Assembly (NCBI GenBank): GCA_028819195.1
Contig: JAPPMF010000008.1
Location: 67,238 to 131,237, forward strand
Length of the DNA stretch: 64,000 nucleotides
Direction of reading: 5' to 3'
DNA from: Bin55 sp028819195
Lineage (GTDB): Bacteria; Pseudomonadota; Gammaproteobacteria; Pseudomonadales; Azotimanducaceae
Part shown: positions 56,832 through 64,000 of the stretch, in pieces
Position numbering within the stretch: position 1 is the first letter of the stretch
Layout: each line of letters starts with the position of its first letter
The notes under the pieces: model-generated
Told to the model about the DNA's origin: nothing
What the model saw: the letters and a program-made list of their open reading frames with translations, nothing else
Database searches by the model: none
Program-made: the position numbers and the translations under genes

Positions 56832-59144
56832 TTGTCAGACCTGTCCAATGCTAAGTCTACACCTAGCATATTGAAGAAAAAGCACGATCTTGACCAAGGA
56901 CTAATAACACTTCCAGTACTTACACCTCATCTTCAGTATCGTCATCTCGAACAGGATCAGATTCTCCTAGTTTCTGAGTCTTTTAACACTTTGTTGCACG
57001 GGCAACTCTATTGGGATTTGATTCCCGCGCTTGATGGTTCTAGGACTTTGAACGAGCTGACCACTGAACTCCACGAAGTTCATGGATTGCCAAATATTCT
57101 CACCGCGATCGTTAACCTGAGTAATAAAGGGTACATCGTGTCAGCAGAACATACTTTAGCAAAGAGTAGCGCAGCATATTGGTCGAGCATGGGGGCTTCT
57201 CCATGTTGGGTAGAACAGCGGTTCCTAGCGATGCCACTCGAGGTTGATGGGGACCTTGAGGTCACTCGTCTTGTGAAAGAAATGGGTGCACGTACGTGTA
57301 CCCAGAACCCAAAGTTGAAAGTCGTGATCACAGACGATATGTTTGCCAAATCTCATTCCGAGACTAATCGACAGCATTTACCTAACCGATTACCTTGGAT
57401 GCTAGTTCGACCGGGGGGGATAGTTCCACTTATCAGTCCTGTGTTTCTGAGTGAACACCAAAGTCCATGTTGGACTTGCTTTTCTTTTCGGCTACAAATC
57501 CATGATGAAGTTCATGGATTTTTACGAAATATAGGAGGCGAGGAATTGTCGTTTAAACCATTTGCACAGGATCGAACGGTACGACGATCAATACTTGGAC
57601 TTACGGCGCAAGAAATTCTCAAATGGATCATATTTGGCGATTCAGCTACACTCCATCAACATGCCATATCAGTTGATTTGGGTCGTTTAGATTTGACGAC
57701 TCACCGTGTCCTTCGTCGTCCGCAATGTATTGATTGTGGCGATCAAGAGCGGTACGGTTCAAGGCGCAAACCTAAAGACTTGAAGCTTCAACCCAGTCCA
57801 AAGTTAATGCAAAACAGTGGCGGCACCCGTTCAGCAACTCCAGAACAGACTTTAGCAAAGTACCTTCACTTAGTAAGTCCGATCAGTGGTGTAGTAAGTT
57901 GGTTGTCGAGAACTTCGCAGGAATCCGATAGTTGGTTGCATGTGCATTGGGCCGGTAGTAATTTCGGTATGCGAAGTCGTAGTTTGACGTCGTTACGACG
58001 GAGTTTTCGCAGTAAGAGTGCCGGAAAAGGTAGCACGCGCGCCGATTCAAAAGTTAGTGCACTGTGCGAAGCGATCGAACGATACTCTGGGTCACTGCAA
58101 GGTAGCGAGATTGTTATAAAACGACGATTTACCGATCTTTTAACCGATAATTTAGCAATTCATCCTAACGAAGTACAGCTATTTAGCGAACATCAATTAG
58201 ATAACGCTAGCGAAATCAATAAACAGGGTCATCCATACAACGTTGTACCATCACGGTTCGATCCTGATGTGGAGATTGATTGGACTCCTGTTTGGTCGTT
58301 TACACAGGACAGGCATCGTTATCTCCCAACATCAATGCTCTATAGCATGCCGACGGAACTTCGAGGTTCCAATGATTTGATTGGGGATTCGAACGGATGT
58401 GCAGCTGGAAACACACTCGAAGAGGCAACTTTACAAGGATTATTTGAACTTGTTGAACGAGACTCATTTGCTATTTGGTGGTATAACAAATTACGAGTAC
58501 CGGCAGTTGATCTCACTAGTTTTGACGATCGTTACCTAGAGGTAGCTCCCGAGTATTACACTCAGCAGCAAAGAGATTTGTGGATGCTCGACGTAACCGC
58601 CGATTTGCAAATTCCAACGTTTGTTGCTTTGTCCAAACGAAGGGATGGTAACCCTGAAGAGATTATCTATGGTGCTGGAGCACATCAAGATCCTAAGATC
58701 GCTGCAACGAGAGCACTTTGTGAATTAAATCAATGTCTTTCTTGGGTGGTCCGTTCTACAGGCGCAAAGGGCCCAAGAATCGACGATCCTATCGCATTAA
58801 ACTGGTTAAACGCCGCACAAGTGGACAACTACACTTGGCTTAAACCGGCAGAGAACCTAATACCGAGTCGAGCCAGTGACTTTCCGATACTTGACACCAC
58901 AGATATATGTGATGATCTAGAACACTTTTTTGCGAAAATCCACGCCAAAGGATTGGAAATTCTTGTGTTGGATCAGACTCGACCAGATATCGGAATGCCC
59001 GTAGTCCGAGTTCTCGTACCGGGATTGCGACATTTTTGGGCTCGTTTAGCGCCAGGGAGGTTATACGATGTACCAGTGACCACCGGCAGACTTACGCAAA
59101 GACTTTCCGAATCTGAACTTAACACTACTATGGTTATCGTGTGA
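56832..59144 (+). CDS. Fused E1-like/YcaO azoline-forming cyclodehydratase (TOMM)
   Basis: This 770-residue protein starts at TTG 56832. The N-terminal ~330 residues form the leader-binding, E1/ThiF-like partner, with the zinc tetrad as two CxxC pairs (CWTC ~213 and CIDC ~299). The YcaO domain follows, with ATP/Mg motifs SKVSALCEAIERYSG (~404) and LEEATLQGLFELVERDSFAIWW (~528). It should bind the NHLP leader and turn core Cys residues into thiazolines using ATP. The C-terminus ends TTMVIV without the PxPxP motif common in this family. It overlaps the next gene by 4 bp. Confidence 0.92.
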   Translation: MSDLSNAKSTPSILKKKHDLDQGLITLPVLTPHLQYRHLEQDQILLVSESFNTLLHGQLYWDLIPALDGSRTLNELTTELHEVHGLPNILTAIVNLSNKGYIVSAEHTLAKSSAAYWSSMGASPCWVEQRFLAMPLEVDGDLEVTRLVKEMGARTCTQNPKLKVVITDDMFAKSHSETNRQHLPNRLPWMLVRPGGIVPLISPVFLSEHQSPCWTCFSFRLQIHDEVHGFLRNIGGEELSFKPFAQDRTVRRSILGLTAQEILKWIIFGDSATLHQHAISVDLGRLDLTTHRVLRRPQCIDCGDQERYGSRRKPKDLKLQPSPKLMQNSGGTRSATPEQTLAKYLHLVSPISGVVSWLSRTSQESDSWLHVHWAGSNFGMRSRSLTSLRRSFRSKSAGKGSTRADSKVSALCEAIERYSGSLQGSEIVIKRRFTDLLTDNLAIHPNEVQLFSEHQLDNASEINKQGHPYNVVPSRFDPDVEIDWTPVWSFTQDRHRYLPTSMLYSMPTELRGSNDLIGDSNGCAAGNTLEEATLQGLFELVERDSFAIWWYNKLRVPAVDLTSFDDRYLEVAPEYYTQQQRDLWMLDVTADLQIPTFVALSKRRDGNPEEIIYGAGAHQDPKIAATRALCELNQCLSWVVRSTGAKGPRIDDPIALNWLNAAQVDNYTWLKPAENLIPSRASDFPILDTTDICDDLEHFFAKIHAKGLEILVLDQTRPDIGMPVVRVLVPGLRHFWARLAPGRLYDVPVTTGRLTQRLSESELNTTMVIV

Positions 59145-60325
59145 GTGCAATGTTAGATTCTGAACAATCGATAGCACTCACTCAATCACAACTTGCAAAT
59201 GAGGGCAAGAACCTAGAAGATTTGCTGCAATATTTGCGTGAGCGGATTTCCGACACATTGATCGGTAATTCACAATGGCAACGCATTTTGATTTGTGCTC
59301 GCGGTCTTCCTATCGAGATGGGAGCACAACCTTTCGGTTTTGAAATACCACTCAATATACCTGACCCAGTTGCGGACTTTGGTGCGTCGTTATCAAGTGG
59401 TACGCAGTCTGCGCGCGCTTTTGAAGCACAAAGTCGAGATAAAACGATCAATCCATTAGCGCGCACAGTAGAGAGACTTTCAAAAACAATGCAAGTCGAG
59501 ACGTCAATGCTGAGGCGTGTCGTCGGTCGAAAAATGATGTTCGAGTTTGATGTGAGTTCACCTAGTTTCCGAATGGGTACTTTTTCAGGTGTGTTTCTTC
59601 GGCCGAATGAACAACCCATTTTTGGAAACGAGAGCCACACGGATCTGGTCCGAAGTATCACTGAAGCATTAGTTGCATGTGTTGGCTGGGATACGAACGA
59701 ACAAGAGATGCGAAACGTGGAACGTGCATACCTCGCTCAGCCAAGCGACACTCGTATGGACTCTTTTGGTGTTTTTCCTGAACGGAACAGATCAATCCGA
59801 TTAGCAATTATGGGTTTTAAGAAGAGACAAGAAGTTCGAACTTACCTGGAGAATGCCGGCTGGCCAGGGAATATTTCAGCAGTCGAATCAGTAATTTCGC
59901 GTTTTCAGCAACGTACTAGTGTCGAACGTACTGGTTTGAATATAGATGTTTTGGAATCTGGTCTTGGATCGACCTTAGGACTCACTTTGATTGTCAAACA
60001 ACGGTATACCAAAGAATCACGTTATTGGCTAGATGGGTTAACAGATTGGGAACCATTTTTGCAAGCCTTAACCGAGGAAAACGGTATAGTACCTGGCAAG
60101 ATTCAGGCACTCCGACCATGGGTTACCCAACCCAGCATCCTTTATGGGAAGTCTGGTCAGTTTGTGTTGTTACAGGGGATACATCACATTAAATTAGTGA
60201 TGAATGCAGAGGCGATGCAGAGTGCAAAGGCCTATTTATTTTTGGTGCTTGCCGTCGCGCCGCAAACCGACACGATTAACAAAAGCGGGAGAGCTACCGC
60301 TTACCGCGGTAACTCTTCACCGTAG
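59141..60325 (+). CDS. Unknown protein of the RiPP operon
   Basis: I do not recognise a family for this 394-residue protein. It has no signal peptide or membrane helix. Distinctive stretches are FGFEIPLNIPDPV, GRKMMFEFDVSSPSFRMGTFSGVFLRP, RLAIMGFKKRQEVRTYLENAGWPG, GLGSTLGLTLIVKQRYTKESRYWLDGLTDW and GIHHIKLVMN. Being translationally coupled to the cyclodehydratase (4-bp overlap), it is probably a maturation enzyme or scaffold. An azoline dehydrogenase is otherwise missing from the locus, but I see no nitroreductase-type FMN motif here. Confidence 0.8.
   Translation: MSAMLDSEQSIALTQSQLANEGKNLEDLLQYLRERISDTLIGNSQWQRILICARGLPIEMGAQPFGFEIPLNIPDPVADFGASLSSGTQSARAFEAQSRDKTINPLARTVERLSKTMQVETSMLRRVVGRKMMFEFDVSSPSFRMGTFSGVFLRPNEQPIFGNESHTDLVRSITEALVACVGWDTNEQEMRNVERAYLAQPSDTRMDSFGVFPERNRSIRLAIMGFKKRQEVRTYLENAGWPGNISAVESVISRFQQRTSVERTGLNIDVLESGLGSTLGLTLIVKQRYTKESRYWLDGLTDWEPFLQALTEENGIVPGKIQALRPWVTQPSILYGKSGQFVLLQGIHHIKLVMNAEAMQSAKAYLFLVLAVAPQTDTINKSGRATAYRGNSSP
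60291..60315. terminator. Candidate bidirectional terminator hairpin between convergent genes
   Basis: GAG-C-TACCGC / GCGGTA-A-CTC around TTACC at the end of the unknown gene; 65 bp further is the stop of the convergent precursor gene. Only a short T-run follows on the reverse strand, so confidence is low. Confidence 0.3.
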
Positions 60326-60380
60326 ATTTGACGTTGAACTTGTAGAATCAAACAGATTCTAAAGTATTCTTAGCGATGTT

Positions 60381-60632
60381 TTACCAGCAACAACAAAGTC
60401 CAGCTGAGATTGCTTCTAGCTGTTCTTCGGTGATATTGGGATCAGGTGGTAATGCGAGATGCACAGTTTGCATGTCACTCTCATGTACCTTAATCGTCAT
60501 AGATTCAGGTATCGTAATACCTAATTCATCGCAAATCGTTGCTTTTGGATTGCTAAGAAGAGCTTGTCTGAACGATTCATCGACCGAAGACTTCTCGATA
60601 ATCTGTTGCAACATTTGGTCTCCACTTCTCAT
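60381..60632 (-). CDS. NHLP-family RiPP precursor with core peptide LCCCW
   Basis: The 83-residue peptide has AGGAG six bases before the ATG at 60632. Residues 1-78 are an NHLP leader: helical start (MLQQIIEKSS), FRQALLSNPKATICDELGI, TIKVHES, LALPPDPNITEEQLEAISAG. Cleavage after Ala77-Gly78 by the C39 peptidase would release Leu79-Cys80-Cys81-Cys82-Trp83. Three cysteines fit YcaO heterocyclisation, and a terminal Trp fits the nearby halogenase. The leader closely parallels the N-terminus of the cyclase-like protein at 53.1 kb. It is alone on its strand, convergent with the biosynthetic operon and divergent from the LolA-like gene, so it can be regulated separately. Confidence 0.88.
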   Translation of the reverse strand: MRSGDQMLQQIIEKSSVDESFRQALLSNPKATICDELGITIPESMTIKVHESDMQTVHLALPPDPNITEEQLEAISAGLCCCW

Positions 60633-60717
60633 AATAGTCTCCTATTCAAAAAAGGTGAATGGTAAAGATGTTGTTTCTGTATTATAAGAAAAACATAGTT
60701 TCTGCAGGACACAAGAA

Positions 60718-61533
60718 TTGAACACTAACCAAAAGTTTTATTTGGTACGCATAAGTCGCTTGGTGATTATTGGTGCACTCGTCGTGACGCTAATCTCTCA
60801 AGTACAAGCTGAAACACCACAGGAAAAAGGACTCAGAATTGCAACTGAAGCTAGTGCTCGTAATGATGGATTTGGTGATTTCACAGCTAGTCTCAAGATG
60901 ATAATTCGTAATCGACAGGGGCGCGAAAGTATTCGACAAATGCGGTTTAAAGTATTAGAAGGTACAGACGACGGGGACAAAAGTTTGTTCGTTTTTGATC
61001 ATCCAAAAGAAGTTCAAGGTACAGCCTTGCTAACCCATGCTCATGCACATGGTCCCGACGACCAATGGCTGTATCTACCGGCACTTCAACGAGTCAAACG
61101 AATAAGTGCTGCAAAACGGTCCGGTTCATTTATGGGGAGTGAGTTTTCTTATGAAGATTTGAGTGCAGGAGAGGTGAATGAATTTAGCTATAAGTTTCTA
61201 CACGACGAAACATGTGGGGAATTGGTTTGCACCGTCATTGAACAAATTCCAACTACTGACAAGTCTACCTACAGTCGTAAGATTGTGTGGCAAGACATAA
61301 ACGAATTACGAGTATGGAAGATGGAACTCTACGACCAACGAGAGTTTCACTTAAAGACTCTTACGTTTCTCGATTATGAACTTCACGTTGAAAAGTATTG
61401 GCGTGCTGGAAAACAGACAATGGAGAACCACTTAACGGATGCTACCACTATCCTCGAGTGGACTGATTTTCAGTTCGGTACAAATCTTGAGGAGGGTGAA
61501 TTTACCCAAACGGCATTAAGGCGGATTCGTTAA
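60718..61533 (+). CDS. LolA-like outer-membrane lipoprotein-sorting family protein
   Basis: The 271-residue exported protein has signal segment LVIIGALVVTLISQVQA and a fold typical of the LolA-like family that accompanies MMPL/RND exporters: FTASLKMIIRNRQGRES, SLFVFDHPKEVQGTALLTH, DQWLYLPALQRVKRIS and SGSFMGSEFSYEDL. It probably carries a hydrophobic molecule across the periplasm. The start is TTG 60718. The stop and the next start overlap as TAATG. Confidence 0.88.
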   Translation: MNTNQKFYLVRISRLVIIGALVVTLISQVQAETPQEKGLRIATEASARNDGFGDFTASLKMIIRNRQGRESIRQMRFKVLEGTDDGDKSLFVFDHPKEVQGTALLTHAHAHGPDDQWLYLPALQRVKRISAAKRSGSFMGSEFSYEDLSAGEVNEFSYKFLHDETCGELVCTVIEQIPTTDKSTYSRKIVWQDINELRVWKMELYDQREFHLKTLTFLDYELHVEKYWRAGKQTMENHLTDATTILEWTDFQFGTNLEEGEFTQTALRRIR

Positions 61534-62750
61534 TGAAAACACAGTTTTTCATATTACTTTGGATTGCATTGAACCTAATCTGCTTCCGTGTTGGTGCGTT
61601 AGAACTTTATGGCGATGCGAGTTTACAAACTCGATGGTTTCCACAGTCACCTTTGTTTGCCCAGCAGCAGTCTGTGGACGGTGGTATCGTGGTGGAACCT
61701 GCACTTTATGCTGAATTAGCGCCAACGGTGAGCCTGACTCTTTCCGGGCTCTATCGATACGACGTAAATGATTCGAAACGATCGCATGGCGATGTGCGCG
61801 AGGCATATGTGTTGACTTACGGTGATTGGGGCGACACGGCGTGGGAAGTTCGCATTGGACTTGGTCGGGTGTTTTGGGGAGTAGCTGAATTACATAACAT
61901 CGTTGATGTTGTGAATCAACTTGATTTAGTTGAACATCCTCGTGATCGTCCGAAGTTAGGGCAACCGATGGTTCACTTAACCCTATCGGGTGCCTGGGGA
62001 ATCGCGGAATCTTTCTTGTTACCATACCATCGAACACGGACGTTTCCTAGTCTTGCCGGACGACTTAGGTCTCGCTTTGAAATCGAAGCTGAAAATATTT
62101 ATGAAAGCGATCACGCGGAAAAACACCTTGATTTTGCTCTTCGTTATAGTCATTCAGTCGGCATTGTCGATTTTGGACTCAGCGCCTTTTCCGGCACCAA
62201 TCGAGTACCTATTTTCCTTCCAAGACTGCATGTTGAAAGACCACCAACGTTGATTCCATATTACGAACAAATTAGCCACTTTGGTCTTGATCTCCAACTG
62301 ACTACGGCTGCGTTGCTGTATAAAGTGGAAGCTATTCACCGTGAGGGTGAATCAAATTTACTAGGTGTGAAAGATCCCTATTCGGCGTTGATTTTAGGTG
62401 CCGAACGTTTGCTTGACGGGATTTTTGGAACCCCATGGAGTTTGACTCTTTTAGGCGAATGGTCTTTCGATGAACGTGAAGAATTAGCCACTAGCATTTA
62501 TGCAAATGATCTCTTTATCGCCGGGTTTTTGGCATTTAACGATGTCCAGGGCACCGAACTCACCGTCGGTGTGTTGATGGATTTAACGCATAGTTCGCAA
62601 GTCTTAAATTTAGACTTTAAACGCAGGCTTTCAGATTCGTGGTCGATTCGATTGGAAGCAATTGTTAATGCCAAAGCTGATCCAGAAGATCTGACTTACG
62701 ATAGTAGGAAAGATAGCTTTTTAGGTGTTGGGTTCACACTTAGTTACTAG
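61533..62750 (+). CDS. Outer-membrane beta-barrel protein
   Basis: The 405-residue protein has a signal peptide (FILLWIALNLICFRVGA) and alternating amphipathic strands with many aromatic residues. It ends LGVGFTLSY, the aromatic C-terminus typical of barrel assembly. It resembles the barrels paired with LolA-like and MMPL genes rather than a TonB receptor, as no plug domain is visible. It may form the outer-membrane step of product export. The exact family is not certain. Confidence 0.78.
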   Translation: MKTQFFILLWIALNLICFRVGALELYGDASLQTRWFPQSPLFAQQQSVDGGIVVEPALYAELAPTVSLTLSGLYRYDVNDSKRSHGDVREAYVLTYGDWGDTAWEVRIGLGRVFWGVAELHNIVDVVNQLDLVEHPRDRPKLGQPMVHLTLSGAWGIAESFLLPYHRTRTFPSLAGRLRSRFEIEAENIYESDHAEKHLDFALRYSHSVGIVDFGLSAFSGTNRVPIFLPRLHVERPPTLIPYYEQISHFGLDLQLTTAALLYKVEAIHREGESNLLGVKDPYSALILGAERLLDGIFGTPWSLTLLGEWSFDEREELATSIYANDLFIAGFLAFNDVQGTELTVGVLMDLTHSSQVLNLDFKRRLSDSWSIRLEAIVNAKADPEDLTYDSRKDSFLGVGFTLSY

Positions 62751-62771
62751 ATTGATTTTTGCAAGGCACAT

Positions 62772-63962
62772 TTGGTGATTCAACCGGGTCGAGAACACCT
62801 CGGAAAAATAGCAGTTGTCGGACGCGGGACTGCGGGGTCGCTAGCGGCTGCCAGTGTAACCCATCATCTCGAGGATGGCGAATATGAGTTACATCACATC
62901 TACGATTCGCGGATTCCCGTCATTGGTGTCGGGGAAGGTAGCTGGCCAAGTTTAGTTCAGGAATTACATACACTCACCAATTTATCACACGCGGACATTC
63001 AGACACGCATCAAAGGGACTCGAAAGTACGGAGTCGCATTTGAAGGCTGGGGACGAGGGAAAGGTGAATTCATTCACTACTTTACGCCTCAGCAAGTATC
63101 TTATGCTTACCATCTTGCCGCCGATTTAGTAGCTGAAATGTTGCACGAACATTCCAATGCTACCCATATAGATGCAAAGGTTCTCGACATTACTAGAGAA
63201 GGCGAAACTGCTAGATTGGAATTTGAGGGTCGGGAACCCGAGGTGTACGACTTAGTGTTTGATGCACGGGGATTTCCTAAAGAGTTACATACTGAACAGC
63301 ATATCGACATTTCCTTTATTCCTACAAATACTGCGGTAATTCGTCGGTGTGGATCAATCTTCAATAGCGATAAAAGTCCAGTCTTACAACATACTTATAC
63401 CCGGGCGGTTGCACGTCCACACGGTTGGGTGTTTGTTATACCACTTACGGCTCATACTTCATATGGATATATTTTTAACCGTGAAATTTCGAGCCTCGAG
63501 GCAATCGAGGAGGATTTCGATATGTTGTTAAAAGCCGATGGTGTGGTTGAGTATGAACAACGAGCTATCCTGAATTTTCCGAACTTTGTTCATAGACAAC
63601 TCTTTGACGGAGTCATTGCACGAGTTGGTAATTCCGCGGCTTTTATGGAACCATTAGAAGCGACAGCGATTGTTTCGGCACAACTACAGATTGGCATGGT
63701 GCTCACAATGCGATTGAATCGTTCTATCGAGTTTTTGGAACGTGACGCGCCGACTATAAATCGGTTCCTAATTAATACTATCCTACGATACGGTTTATTC
63801 GTTGGTTGGCATTATTCGTGTGGTTCCGCATACGAAAGTGAGTTTTGGTCTTATGCACAGGAGCACGTCTGGCCCCAACACATGAGCGCAGCGAAACCAG
63901 AAAAAGTCGGTTGTGACGCTTTAGAAAAGTTCATGGAAATGATAGAAGGAAGGTGTGTTTAA
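62772..63962 (+). CDS. Flavin-dependent tryptophan-halogenase-family protein
   Basis: This 396-residue protein starts at TTG 62772 or GTG 62775. It has the FAD-binding GRGTAG and the family motif GVGEGSWPSL. Lys85 (KGTRKYGVAF) aligns with the catalytic lysine 79 of PrnA, and Glu296 (AAFMEPLEATAI) with glutamate 346. The diagnostic WxWxIP is present as GWVFVIP, with Phe for the second Trp. It is shorter than PrnA/RebH (about 530), so substrate handling differs. With a core peptide ending in Trp encoded 2 kb away, peptide Trp halogenation is the natural inference; chloride or bromide cannot be told. Confidence 0.88.
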   Translation: MVIQPGREHLGKIAVVGRGTAGSLAAASVTHHLEDGEYELHHIYDSRIPVIGVGEGSWPSLVQELHTLTNLSHADIQTRIKGTRKYGVAFEGWGRGKGEFIHYFTPQQVSYAYHLAADLVAEMLHEHSNATHIDAKVLDITREGETARLEFEGREPEVYDLVFDARGFPKELHTEQHIDISFIPTNTAVIRRCGSIFNSDKSPVLQHTYTRAVARPHGWVFVIPLTAHTSYGYIFNREISSLEAIEEDFDMLLKADGVVEYEQRAILNFPNFVHRQLFDGVIARVGNSAAFMEPLEATAIVSAQLQIGMVLTMRLNRSIEFLERDAPTINRFLINTILRYGLFVGWHYSCGSAYESEFWSYAQEHVWPQHMSAAKPEKVGCDALEKFMEMIEGRCV

Positions 63963-63985
63963 TTCAAAATCGCTAGAATCTAACC

Positions 63986-64000
63986 ATGAGTAATTTTAAC
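63986..64000 (+). CDS. Possible start of a further gene of the locus (cut by window end)
   Basis: An ATG at 63986 opens five codons (MSNFN) to the window edge, 23 bp after the halogenase stop. Position and spacing are all that support it. Confidence 0.3.

Noticed and set aside
1..64000. CRISPR arrays and intact insertion sequences
   Set aside because: No regularly spaced repeats and no intact transposase were seen anywhere in the window.

Overview
The window reads as a moderately A+T-rich gammaproteobacterial chromosome segment, probably from a marine or aquatic heterotroph. The support is a DUF3450-ExbB-ExbB-ExbD-TonB-TPR energy-transduction operon, a uvrC-pgsA-tRNA(Cys) core block like that of other gammaproteobacteria, CCA-encoding tRNA genes, and outer-membrane beta-barrel and Lol-type genes. 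I cannot name the genus from sequence alone.

Layout. 0-0.3 kb: truncated PhoB-like response regulator. 1.0-7.9 kb: a TonB2-type operon with three tandem tonB copies; a 33-bp relic of the exbD 3' end between copies 1 and 2 marks the duplication junction. 8.1-18.3 kb: housekeeping and catabolic genes (ribE, pyrF, gcdH, uvrC, pgsA, tRNA-Cys, prs, hyuA-hyuB). 18.3-18.6 kb: a tRNA-Leu(UAA) gene split by a 222-nt group I intron. 18.8-30.9 kb: two giant tandem alpha-2-macroglobulin genes with intact thioester motifs. 31.4-38.0 kb: tRNA-Leu(UAG), a phosphopantetheinyl transferase, an acyl-CoA synthetase, and a FAN1-like nuclease next to a Rad3/DinG helicase carrying a PD-(D/E)XK domain. 38.0-40.9 kb: an accessory patch with hairpin-rich non-coding DNA, three small membrane-protein genes and a decayed serine-resolvase relic. 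41.0-44.3 kb: two large exported paralogues ending in TonB C-terminal domains.

The most interesting part is 44.5-64 kb, a RiPP (ribosomally made, modified peptide) locus of the NHLP/TOMM type. A tight plus-strand operon encodes a miniature HlyD-like adaptor, a C39-peptidase ABC exporter, a second NHLM-type ABC protein, a terpene-cyclase-like protein carrying its own NHLP leader, an AlkB-type di-iron hydroxylase fused to a GlnE-like domain, a fused E1-like/YcaO cyclodehydratase and an unknown 394-residue protein. A convergent 83-codon gene encodes the apparent precursor: an NHLP leader ending in SAG, followed by the very short core LCCCW. A LolA-like protein, an outer-membrane barrel and a flavin-dependent tryptophan-halogenase homologue follow, and an MMPL exporter precedes the operon. 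The simplest model, which is inference, is that YcaO converts the three cysteines to thiazol(in)es, the halogenase acts on the terminal tryptophan, the hydroxylase or cyclase-like proteins tailor the product or a lipid partner, and the ABC/MMPL/Lol-type proteins export it.
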